Below are positions 5,901-12,576 of a stretch of 16,212 nt of DNA, piece after piece. Below the pieces are notes generated by a model. It had not been told where the DNA came from. It saw only the letters and a list, made by a program, of their open reading frames with translations, and made no database searches. The translations under genes and the position numbers were made by a program. The stretch is from Elusimicrobiota bacterium (lineage in GTDB: Bacteria > Elusimicrobiota > Elusimicrobia > Elusimicrobiales > Elusimicrobiaceae), in contig JAEXBW010000018.1 of NCBI GenBank assembly GCA_023393825.1, positions 1 to 16,212 on the forward strand. Direction: 5' to 3'. Within the stretch, counting starts at the first letter, position 1, and the number at the start of each line of letters is the position of its first letter.

Positions 5901-6818
5901 ATGGAATTCAAAAGCTTCAAAGAACTCGTTGAACTTGTTAAAGGCAAATCTAACCGCGTGGTAGTACCCGGCGCAAACAATCACGAAGCCTTAAGCGCAA
6001 TCAAAATGGCGGACGAAAAAGGACTTATCTCCAGCGGTATTTTAATAGGCGATGTCGCCCTTGTAAAACATACGATGAAAGAAGTAGGTTTGGCGGAAGA
6101 TAAATTTGAATTTATTCAATGCACCGACGTGCCTGAAATGTGCAATATAGCCGTAAAGCAAATTGCGGAAGGCAAAGGCGACTTTCTTGTAAAAGGCTTG
6201 GTTGATACAAAATATTATATGAAAGCCATTTTAAATAAAGAAATGGGCCTCGTCCCCCAAGGCGCGCTTTTAACACACTTTGTACTTTTTAAAACCGACA
6301 ATTACCACAAAATGTTTGCGGTAACGGACTCCGCCGTTATGATAAGCCCCACCGTGGAGCAGAAAGCTAAAATTATAGAAAACGCCGTAAATATTTTAAG
6401 AAAGCTCGGCATAGAAACACCAAAAGTAGCTATGCTCTGCCCCGTGGAAAAAGTTAACGAAAAAATCCCCTCCACGCTTGACGCGCAGGCTTTGGTACAG
6501 ATGAATAAAGACGGCCTTATCAAAAATTGCGTAATAGAAGGCCCTTACGATTTATATATCACCTTCTCCAAAGAACGCGCGGCAGAAAAAGGCATTACCG
6601 CAGCCCAAGTTGCTGGCGATGCGGATTTGGTAGTGCTGCCTGATTTGGACGCGGCCAACCCGCTTTATAAAGCTTTGGCCTTCTTTGCAAAAGGTGTTGA
6701 AGCGGCCGCCATTTTGGCAGGCCCCACAATACCCGTTATTTTACCTTCCCGCGCCGATACGCCCGAAGTTAAATTAAACGCAATAGCGTTAGCTTCTTAT
6801 TTAAAAAATCAAAAATAA
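5901..6818 (+). CDS. ptb: Phosphate butyryltransferase
   Basis: The 305-residue protein belongs to the phosphate acetyl/butyryltransferase family and would exchange CoA for phosphate on butyryl-CoA or branched acyl-CoA (EC 2.3.1.19), feeding butyrate kinase. Characteristic segments are RVVVPGANNHEALSAI at the N-terminus, the KGLVDTKYYMKAILNKEMGL loop, VTDSAVMISPTVEQKAKII in the middle, and DLVVLPDLDAANPLYKAL followed by AAILAGPTIPVILPSRADT near the C-terminus. Length and order are typical of Ptb rather than of the longer Pta. AGGAG overlaps the buk stop codon and precedes ATG at 5901, so the two genes are cotranscribed in the order buk-ptb (clostridia often have ptb-buk). An intrinsic terminator follows. 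Confidence 0.92.
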   Translation: MEFKSFKELVELVKGKSNRVVVPGANNHEALSAIKMADEKGLISSGILIGDVALVKHTMKEVGLAEDKFEFIQCTDVPEMCNIAVKQIAEGKGDFLVKGLVDTKYYMKAILNKEMGLVPQGALLTHFVLFKTDNYHKMFAVTDSAVMISPTVEQKAKIIENAVNILRKLGIETPKVAMLCPVEKVNEKIPSTLDAQALVQMNKDGLIKNCVIEGPYDLYITFSKERAAEKGITAAQVAGDADLVVLPDLDAANPLYKALAFFAKGVEAAAILAGPTIPVILPSRADTPEVKLNAIALASYLKNQK

Positions 6819-6822
6819 AATA

Positions 6823-6853
6823 AAGGCGGGGGCCACAAACCCCCGCCTTCTTT
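6823..6853 (+). terminator. Intrinsic terminator of buk-ptb
   Basis: AAGGCGGGGG (6823-6832) pairs with CCCCCGCCTT (6840-6849) around a 7-nt loop, followed by a short T-rich tail (CTTT). It lies 5 bp after the ptb stop. The stem is strong, but the T tract is weak. Confidence 0.85.
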
Positions 6854-6897
6854 AAGTGATGCAAAGCGGTACAAATTTTAATTTATAAAGGATTGTT

Positions 6898-8139
6898 ATG
6901 CAAAAAATAAAAGAGTTTCTGCTCGCCATAAAAACGAACAAACTTAAAGCGGACCTTTTTATAATTTTGCCCCTGTGCGTATTAATATGTCTTGGCGTTT
7001 ACTTTTATACAAAACACCATTTTAAAGACTTAGCGCAGCAGCAGAAGCAAGAAGAAGTCTACTTTAAAAAATACGAAGGTAATTTAAGCCGCCACATAAG
7101 CCTGCCCCTTACGGAAGCGGGCATCAGCAAAGAAGAAACAGGCCGCATAGTAGCTAAATTAGACAGCGTGCTTGATATGCGCCGCCTTGCCCCGCGCGAT
7201 AAATATCTGCTTACAATGGACGAGGAAGATAATTTTAAAATGCTGGTAGTAACCAAAGACTTCTCCCGTTATTATGTTGCACAAAGCAATGGGGAATTGG
7301 TTGCGGGCATATTGGATATTTCCGTTAAAACGCGCAAGCGTTTTGCCAGCGGCACGATAGACAGTTCTTTATTTGCCTCAATGCAGAGTTACGGTTTAAA
7401 ACCGGGTTTTATTGTTGATTTTACCGATGTTTTCTCTTGGACGATAGACTTTAACACGGAAACCAGAGAAGGCGACACATTTGCCTGCTATTGGCAGGAA
7501 GATTATACAGCCGATGGCACAACATTAAACGAAACTATACTTGCGGCCTATTATAAAGGCAAATTCAGCGGCGATAACTACGCCATACGCTTTGAAGACG
7601 AATTTTATGACCAGACGGGTAAGATAAGCAAAAAGATGTTCTTAAAGTCGCCCATCAGCGTGCGCGGCGTAAGAATATCTTCCCGCTTCTCAAGAAGCAG
7701 ACTTCACCCCGTGTTAAGAATCCGCCGCCCGCATTTGGGCATAGACTATGCCGCGCCGACAGGCACCCCCGTTGAAAGCGTAGCCGACGGCACAGTAATA
7801 TTTAAAGGCTGGAAGGGCGGCTTTGGCAATTATATGGAAGTTTCCCACGTTAACGGTTTTGTAACCTGCTATGGCCACTTAAACGGCTTTGCCAGAGGCG
7901 TCGGCAACGGCGTGCGCGTACGTCAGGGCCAGACAATAGCCTACGTGGGCAGAACAGGCCTTGCCACAGGTCCGCATTTGGACTTTAGAATAAGGCAAAA
8001 AGGCGTTTATATGGATTTCCTTAATAATAAAAACAGAAGTTCCGCCGTGCGCGAAATACCCAAAAACAAACGCGAGGAATTTAATAAAATAAGGGAAGAA
8101 TATATTAAGATTTTGAATGATAAAGCTATAAAAGAATAG
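6898..8139 (+). CDS. Membrane-anchored M23 (LytM-type) metallopeptidase
   Basis: This 413-residue protein probably cuts peptidoglycan cross-links in the periplasm. It has a short basic N-terminus, one membrane segment (about residues 20-37), a charged linker, a middle domain (about 90-250) like those before the catalytic domain in Csd3/ShyA-type endopeptidases, and a C-terminal M23 domain (about 262-378). Catalytic-site elements are H279 and D283 in RPHLGIDY, H327 in CYGHL, and H360 in GPHLDF. The usual HxH is HxD here (D362 in place of the second, zinc-binding His), so the metal site is atypical, though Asp could still bind zinc. AAAGGA ends five bases before ATG 6898. It heads a three-gene operon, with the P-loop protein 12 bp downstream. 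Confidence 0.87.
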   Translation: MQKIKEFLLAIKTNKLKADLFIILPLCVLICLGVYFYTKHHFKDLAQQQKQEEVYFKKYEGNLSRHISLPLTEAGISKEETGRIVAKLDSVLDMRRLAPRDKYLLTMDEEDNFKMLVVTKDFSRYYVAQSNGELVAGILDISVKTRKRFASGTIDSSLFASMQSYGLKPGFIVDFTDVFSWTIDFNTETREGDTFACYWQEDYTADGTTLNETILAAYYKGKFSGDNYAIRFEDEFYDQTGKISKKMFLKSPISVRGVRISSRFSRSRLHPVLRIRRPHLGIDYAAPTGTPVESVADGTVIFKGWKGGFGNYMEVSHVNGFVTCYGHLNGFARGVGNGVRVRQGQTIAYVGRTGLATGPHLDFRIRQKGVYMDFLNNKNRSSAVREIPKNKREEFNKIREEYIKILNDKAIKE

Positions 8140-8151
8140 AGGGAATTTAAA

Positions 8152-8724
8152 ATGAAAAAAATAGTTCTTACAGGCGGGCCGGCAAGCGGCAAAACTACTG
8201 CTCTTTCCATTTTAAAGGAAGAGTACGGCACTGATATAGAAGTGGCAAAGGAAGCCGCAACGCTGGTATACAGCGGCGGATTCCCCAGAAATGACGGCAG
8301 CAAACGCCACACATATCACGCCCAGCGCATTATTTATAATACCACCAAAGAACTTGAAGCCTTGGCGGAAGAAATAAGCCCCAATGCCAAACTGGTGCTT
8401 TGCGACAGAGGTTCTTTAGATGGTGCGGTCTACTGGCCGTATGGGGAAGAAGACTTTTTTAAAACTATGGGAACAACCGTTAAAGCGGAATTTGACCGTT
8501 ACTATGCCGTCATACATATGTCCCCCCCGAAAGAAGCAAAATACTATCAAAACACCGCCGTGCGCACGGAATCTTTAACCCGCGCGCTGGAAGTGGACGA
8601 AGCTATTTTAAAATTATGGTCTGGCCATCCGCGCCATATAGTTATCCCCGAAAGCAATGACTATGTAAAAAAAGCGCTTATCGTAAGAAAAGCTATAAGA
8701 AAAATCATCAACGGAGAAATTTAG
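8152..8724 (+). CDS. P-loop ATP/GTP-binding protein, AAA_28 (TTD14/NadR-like) type
   Basis: The 190-residue protein has a Walker A motif GGPASGKT at residues 8-15 (K14) right after the first strand, an early EAAT segment, and a Walker B-like LVLCDRGSLDGAVYW. It ends with a short basic helix. This matches the AAA_28 kinase-like P-loop family, related to the nucleotide-binding part of NadR and to TTD14. The substrate and role are unknown; a small-molecule kinase is possible. GAGGG upstream and the ATG at 8152 fix the start. It sits 12 bp after the M23 peptidase and 3 bp before the SEC-C gene, so all three are probably cotranscribed. I cannot infer a shared pathway. Confidence 0.75.
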   Translation: MKKIVLTGGPASGKTTALSILKEEYGTDIEVAKEAATLVYSGGFPRNDGSKRHTYHAQRIIYNTTKELEALAEEISPNAKLVLCDRGSLDGAVYWPYGEEDFFKTMGTTVKAEFDRYYAVIHMSPPKEAKYYQNTAVRTESLTRALEVDEAILKLWSGHPRHIVIPESNDYVKKALIVRKAIRKIINGEI

Positions 8725-8727
8725 TCT

Positions 8728-9135
8728 ATGGTATTTGACTTTCTGTTTAAAAAGAAAAAAGAAGAAGCCGCAACACCGTCCGCAGAACAAGCCGCTCCAA
8801 AGCAGGAGGAAGCTGCAAAAACCTCCAAAAAGGAATCGCTTGAAGAACGTATAGACAGGGAAATGCAGGCCTTGCCTTCTTTCATCAAAAATAAAATTAA
8901 AGACCCTTCAATAAAGCAAAAGTTTGTGGAACTTGCCAAACGTATGGAAAAGGACGGCGTTGATATGAACTCCCCCAAAGCCATGAAGAAATGGGTAAAA
9001 GACCACGAAAAAGAACTTAAGGAAGAGCAGCAGGGCGGTAAAGTGGAAACCGTTGTAAAGGGTGATGAACCCGGCCGCAACGACTTATGCCCCTGCGGCA
9101 GCGGCAAAAAGTACAAAAAATGCTGCGGCAAGTAA
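8728..9135 (+). CDS. Small SEC-C zinc-motif protein
   Basis: The 135-residue, highly charged protein ends in a SEC-C motif, DLCPCGSGKKYKKCCGK (C121, C123, C132, C133), the zinc-binding tail also found at the end of SecA, where it contacts SecB and ribosomes. The rest is Lys/Glu-rich: a basic start (FKKKKEE), an Ala/Pro/Glu linker (about 13-36), then a helical segment (about 37-103) with LPSFIKNKIKDPSIKQKFVELAKRM. No catalytic domain is visible. A role as an adaptor in protein handling or binding to nucleic acid is inferred only from the zinc motif. ACGGAG lies 11 bases before the ATG at 8728. A strong terminator follows 20 bp after the stop, making it the last gene of the M23 operon. Confidence 0.8.
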   Translation: MVFDFLFKKKKEEAATPSAEQAAPKQEEAAKTSKKESLEERIDREMQALPSFIKNKIKDPSIKQKFVELAKRMEKDGVDMNSPKAMKKWVKDHEKELKEEQQGGKVETVVKGDEPGRNDLCPCGSGKKYKKCCGK

Positions 9136-9155
9136 TTTAGCAATAATAAATATTT

Positions 9156-9189
9156 AACCCCCTATCTTAGGACAGGGGGTTATTTTTTT
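9156..9189 (+). terminator. Intrinsic terminator of the M23/P-loop/SEC-C operon
   Basis: AACCCCCT (9156-9163) pairs with AGGGGGTT (9174-9181) around a 10-nt loop, followed by A and a run of seven T. This is a textbook rho-independent terminator. Confidence 0.92.
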
Positions 9190-9336
9190 AGCAAAAAAAC
9201 AAACGGAATCCGCACATAGCTTTGTATCCCCTGTTAAATATGGCGCTTTGGGGCTACAATAATAGATAGCAGCAAAGTGTGCAAGGGGGGCGGGCATAAT
9301 GGTTGTTTGTCCGTAAAGCGGTTATGGGGGAAAAGC

Positions 9337-9861
9337 ATGAAGCTATTAAAAACGGTTTTACGCTTATAGAACTGCTTGTAGTTGTATTAATTATGGCAGT
9401 GCTTGCCGCTATCGCTTTGCCAAAATATTTTACCGTAACAAAACTGGCAAAAGTAAAAACCACTTTGGCATCTCTCTCCCCTATAATTAAAGCCAATAAT
9501 CATTATTTTCTGGTAAGCGGGCAATATACGCCCGATATAGATAAACTTGATGTTGCCGTGCCGTATCAAAGTAAAAAGGCAGAAGATGTTGATGGCGAAC
9601 TATCCACAGTATTTACCACAAGCTGGGGAAAATTTAATATCAGAGATAACGGCGACATATCAGTACGCTTCAGTGATGCTATGGGCAATGCGCATATTAC
9701 TCTTTTTTAATCCTAATACAGTAAGGGAAGACGGTTTGGACGGCTACGACGGAAAATGTATGGTGCCAGACCCTAAGGACAAAGAAGAACTTACCGTTTG
9801 CGCGCAACTTGGCACTTTGCTTGATAATGCATCAGGCAAACAATACGGTATAAACTTGTGA
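9337..9861 (+). pseudogene. Type IV pilin-like gene broken by two homopolymer indels
   Basis: The prepilin N-terminus NGFTLIELLVVVLIMAVLAA (Gly-1, Glu+5 of the cleaved form) is unmistakable, but no single frame covers the gene. The natural start is ATG 9337, preceded by GGGGGA. It needs one more A in the five-A run at 9348-9352 to reach the pilin frame, giving MKLLKNGFTLIEL. The pilin frame then runs to a TAA at 9708-9710, right at a six-T run (9703-9708). Removing one T joins it to a C-terminal part (NPNTVREDGLDGYDGKCMVP, ending at 9861) with a Cys pair like those in pilin D-regions. The two indels cancel in frame. Unrepaired options are a TTG start at 9303 or an ATG at 9324, either of which gives a product truncated at 9710. 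It could be a decayed gene, a phase-variable or frameshifting one, or a sequence error. The repaired protein is about 174 residues. Confidence 0.8.
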
Positions 9862-9880
9862 TAGATTTAATATTATGAAA

Positions 9881-9939
9881 ATTGCGTGATTTGATTTATG
9901 CCGTCTGACGCAGAACAAGTTTGCAGATAAGTAGCGTGG
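9881..9939. repeat. Dispersed repeat block, copy 2
   Basis: It is 83% identical (49 of 59, ungapped) to 341-399 and in the same orientation. The inner direct-repeat spacing is kept (GCGTGATT at 9884, GCGTGGAT at 9934). The 28-codon frame readable in copy 1 is broken here by in-frame stops, so the block is not conserved as protein. It lies between the convergent ends of the broken pilin gene and lolD. Confidence 0.75.
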
Positions 9940-9956
9940 ATTTTCAGATTTTGAGA

Positions 9957-10045
9957 AAATTTTGATTTTATTCTAAGCGCGAACTACAAAGAAGAATGGG
10001 AGCGGAGCGACTCTCGGTAGTTTAGCGAAGAAAAAATTAAAATTT
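9957..10045. repeat. Long imperfect hairpin 3' of lolD
   Basis: The left arm starts AAATTTTGATTTTATTCT (9957-9974) and pairs with the end of AGAAAAAATTAAAATTT (10029-10045). Further in, GAACTAC (9981-9987) faces GTAGTTT (10017-10023), and GGGAG faces CTCTC around an 8-nt centre. It follows copy 2 of the dispersed block and lies about 50 bp beyond the lolD stop. Its arms resemble those at 461-540, suggesting it is the distal half of one composite element and may act as a 3' end structure for lolD transcripts. Confidence 0.6.
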
Positions 10046-10098
10046 ACCAAAATATGGAAAGATGCTAGCTTTATAAATCCCAACAGAACAAATGCCTT

Positions 10099-10767
10099 TT
10101 ATTTTATCTTCTCTAGCCTGCCACCATCTATTCGGTAACAGGAAGTCGCAAACTCCGCCGCATGAGTATCATGCGTCACCATCAAAACAGTAATCCCGCC
10201 CGCGGCAAGCGCGGCAAAATCCTTAAACACCTGCACTTTGCGCGCAGTATCAAGGTTGCCCGTAGGCTCGTCCGCCAACAGCAGCAAAGGCTCGTTTACC
10301 AAGGCGCGGGCAATGGCGGCGCGTTGCTTTTCCCCCCCGCTGACGGAAGGTGGCATCTTATCGGCAAGCTCTTCTATACCTAAATTTTTAAGTAAAGCGC
10401 GGGCGCGTTTAACATTATTTTTGCCCTTCATCACAGCGGGCATATTAACATTTTCCAAAATAGTAAACTCTGGCAATAATCCGTCAAACTGAAACACAAA
10501 ACCCATCTTGCCAAGGCGGAGTTTAGCGCGGTGCGCTTCGTCTAACTTCAAAATATTTTTACCTTCAAAAATAACTTCGCCCTCCGTCGCAACGTCAAGC
10601 ATAGCGATAAGGTTTAACAGCGTACTTTTGCCGCTGCCGCTGGGGCCGATAAACACAACAAACTCGCCCTTAGCCGCGCTGAAGGAAACGCCGTCAAGCA
10701 CCTTAAGGGCAGTTTTGCCCTCGTTATAAACTTTTGTAAGGTTTTTAACTTCTAAAATATTATCCAT
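10099..10767 (-). CDS. lolD: Lipoprotein-releasing ABC transporter ATPase LolD
   Basis: This 222-residue ABC ATPase would power extraction of lipoproteins from the inner membrane for transfer to the periplasmic carrier LolA. It has Walker A GPSGSGKS (41-48), the Q-loop Q93 in VFQFDGLLPEFTILENVNMP, a close match to the LolD-type LLPxFTxLENV segment, signature SGGEK (143-147), Walker B LLLLADEP (D166, E167), the D-loop NLDT and the switch His in VTHD (H199). Length is normal. Its ATG overlaps the last 8 bp of the permease gene (ATGGATAA), so the two are translationally coupled and form one transporter. MacB-like exporters have similar ATPases, but the permease here lacks the MacB layout. No lolA or lolB gene is in the window. 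Confidence 0.88.
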   Translation of the reverse strand: MDNILEVKNLTKVYNEGKTALKVLDGVSFSAAKGEFVVFIGPSGSGKSTLLNLIAMLDVATEGEVIFEGKNILKLDEAHRAKLRLGKMGFVFQFDGLLPEFTILENVNMPAVMKGKNNVKRARALLKNLGIEELADKMPPSVSGGEKQRAAIARALVNEPLLLLADEPTGNLDTARKVQVFKDFAALAAGGITVLMVTHDTHAAEFATSCYRIDGGRLEKIK

Positions 10768-11962
10768 ATCTTATAGCGTCCACAGGGTTAATTTTTGAAG
10801 CTTTATACGCGGGATATAAAGCGGAAAGGAAGCACAAAAAGTAGCTGCCGCCGATAACGCTTGCAACATCCCAAAATTGTATGGATACGGGAACTTTTGT
10901 TAAGTAGTAAATATCCGCAGGCAGCTGCACAATGTTAAATGTGCGTATTACCCAGCACAAAAACAAAGCCAAGAGTAAACCCGATATTATGCCCGCACTG
11001 CCTATAAAAAGCCCCTCAAGCATAAATATACGCCTGATATTTGCAGGCCCTGCGCCCATAGCGCGCAAAATGCCTATGTCGCGCAGCTTTTCCGTACCAA
11101 ATAAAATAAGGTTGGAGGTTATGTTTAAAGAAGCAACTAAAATTATAAGGGAAAGGATTATAAACATCATCACCTTTTCCAGTTTTAAAGCGGCGTAAAG
11201 CGTGCCGTTAAGCTGGGCAAAAGTGCGCACGGCAAAGTTAACGCCCGCAACATTTTGCACAAGCGGGGCGGCCTTTTCCGCATCTTCCAAGCGGTTAAGT
11301 TTAACGGAAAGCCCAGTTACCGCGCCGTTAAGCCCCAAAAAGTCGGAGGCCTGCGCAATGGTGGTATAAACCATTGTATTATCAAATTCGTAGTACCCTG
11401 TTTTAACAAGGCCTGTTACCTTAAAGCGTTTCATCTTTGGCAGCCCGCCCGCAATGGAACTGGGCGATACCAGCACAACATCATCGCCGATATCAACCGC
11501 CATTGTAAAGGCAAGCTCGGTGCCTAAAACAAGCGGGGCGGAACCGTCTTTACTTTCAAAAGAACCTTCTACTATATTGGAAAGCAAATCGCTGGTCTTG
11601 CCTTCCCTTGCAGGGTCCAACCCGCGGATAACAACGCCCTGCGATTGCTTATCAAAATTTAAAATAGCCTGCCCCAAAATATTAGGGGACGCCGCTTTTA
11701 CATATTTAACTTTTTCTATATCCTGTTCCAACTGTTGATAGCGGCCGTCGGGCATAACGCCCAGAACCATAATATGGGCCTGCGCGCCGATAACTTTCTT
11801 TTTAATATCATTTTGAAACCCGCTCATAACAGCCAAGGTTGTAATTAAAGCGGCAACACCGACGCAAACGCCGAGTACTCCTATAATAGTTGTTATAAGA
11901 GAAAACACCCCTTTACTCTGGGACAAAAGATACCTTTTGGCGATAAAACTTTCAAATTGCAT
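10760..11962 (-). CDS. lolC: Lipoprotein-releasing permease, LolC/LolE family
   Basis: The 400-residue protein has one N-terminal membrane segment (about 20-46, ending in AVMSGFQNDIKKK), a large periplasmic domain (about 50-262), and three more membrane segments (about 265-290, 313-343, 365-388) in an FtsX-like permease domain. This 1+3 layout, the opening FIAKRYLLSQSKG and the ending PAYKASKINPVDAIRYG are typical of LolC/LolE, which form the inner-membrane part of LolCDE. Only one permease gene is present beside lolD, so the complex may use it as a homodimer, as proposed for single-permease Lol systems, or the second subunit is elsewhere. The ATG at 11962 has no Shine-Dalgarno. Its promoter region is shared divergently with the pilin gene at 12014. 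Confidence 0.88.
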   Translation of the reverse strand: MQFESFIAKRYLLSQSKGVFSLITTIIGVLGVCVGVAALITTLAVMSGFQNDIKKKVIGAQAHIMVLGVMPDGRYQQLEQDIEKVKYVKAASPNILGQAILNFDKQSQGVVIRGLDPAREGKTSDLLSNIVEGSFESKDGSAPLVLGTELAFTMAVDIGDDVVLVSPSSIAGGLPKMKRFKVTGLVKTGYYEFDNTMVYTTIAQASDFLGLNGAVTGLSVKLNRLEDAEKAAPLVQNVAGVNFAVRTFAQLNGTLYAALKLEKVMMFIILSLIILVASLNITSNLILFGTEKLRDIGILRAMGAGPANIRRIFMLEGLFIGSAGIISGLLLALFLCWVIRTFNIVQLPADIYYLTKVPVSIQFWDVASVIGGSYFLCFLSALYPAYKASKINPVDAIRYG

Positions 11963-11974
11963 AATATTATTGTA
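11963..11974 (-). promoter_or_regulatory. Candidate -10 element of the lol operon, leaderless geometry
   Basis: On the minus strand TACAAT (11974-11969) is followed by six bases and then the permease ATG at 11962. This repeats the hexamer-to-ATG spacing seen at radC. There is no purine-rich ribosome site. TTGAAC lies upstream but too close for a standard -35. Confidence 0.38.
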
Positions 11975-12013
11975 TAAAATATATGTTCAACTTTTTTAAA
12001 AAAGGCGGAGAAA

Positions 12014-12505
12014 ATGAAAAGGAAAGGGTTTACATTATTAGAGTTGCTTGTAGTTGTGCTTATTATAGCTATCATAGGTTCCATCGGGGTTCCGCTGTAC
12101 ACAAGGTCTTACAGGCGCAGTATTTCGCAGGAGATGCTTGCGACAATAAAATTGTATCAAGATTCCATTACCCGTTATAAAAACGAAAAGGGGACAATGC
12201 CCGTACGCTTTGCGGATTTAGATGTTAATATAGCGGATGCGGAGCCGTCTAACGCTTTTCCCGATGCGCAGGACGCGATAAAAATAAAAGATTTTTATTA
12301 TTATTTTTTCCCGTCGCGCCATGCCGTCTTCAGTTCTTACGGGGATTTAAGCAATCCGGAGTATTTCGGCTTTTTTATAGAGAACAATATTATTTATTGC
12401 TTCGGTCCTTCTGCCTCCTCTCACACTCAGGAGTATTGCGAAAGTGTAATGAACTTTGCCCCCTATCAATCCACGGGCGTATTGGCCTATTACAAACAGC
12501 AATAA
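12014..12505 (+). CDS. Type IV pilin-like / pseudopilin protein
   Basis: This 163-residue protein starts MKRKGFTLLELLVVVLIIAI, a classic prepilin leader: a short basic peptide, cleavage after Gly5, methylated Phe, Glu at +5 and a hydrophobic helix that serves as membrane anchor and fibre core. The variable rest includes YTRSYRRSISQEMLATIKLY, an aromatic stretch (DFYYYFFPS), and one C-terminal Cys pair (CFGPSASSHTQEYC), which may form the disulfide loop of the pilin D-region. GGCGGAG ends three bases before ATG 12014. The gene stands alone, divergent from the lol operon and away from any pilus assembly genes, so it would depend on a prepilin peptidase and assembly ATPase elsewhere. It could be a minor pilin or a type II secretion pseudopilin. 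Confidence 0.85.
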   Translation: MKRKGFTLLELLVVVLIIAIIGSIGVPLYTRSYRRSISQEMLATIKLYQDSITRYKNEKGTMPVRFADLDVNIADAEPSNAFPDAQDAIKIKDFYYYFFPSRHAVFSSYGDLSNPEYFGFFIENNIIYCFGPSASSHTQEYCESVMNFAPYQSTGVLAYYKQQ

Positions 12506-12521
12506 TATTTTTTTGACAAAC

Positions 12522-12553
12522 AAAAAGCCGCGGTTTATAAGCCGCGGCTTTTT
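12522..12553. terminator. Bidirectional terminator between pilin gene and phoH
   Basis: AAAAAGCCGCGG (12522-12533) pairs perfectly with CCGCGGCTTTTT (12542-12553) around an 8-nt loop. A tracts on the left and T tracts on the right make it work on both strands. It serves the convergent ends of the pilin gene (stop at 12505) and phoH (stop at 12577). Confidence 0.92.
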
Positions 12554-12576
12554 TATTGCACTGTTAAACTTTACGC

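Noticed and set aside
564..6818. A single linked pathway joining lpdA, cysteine desulfidase and buk-ptb
   Set aside because: The genes are in separate transcription units on different strands with terminators between them. A metabolic link is plausible but not shown by the layout.
8721..9143. Minus-strand ORF of 140 codons over the SEC-C gene
   Set aside because: It is a shadow of a Lys/Glu-rich gene, giving a Ser/Phe/Leu-rich antisense product without motifs. The plus strand has a clear SEC-C motif and operon context.
11983..12180. Alternative ORF starting upstream of the pilin gene
   Set aside because: It is out of frame with the clear prepilin sequence. The pilin ATG at 12014 has a good Shine-Dalgarno.
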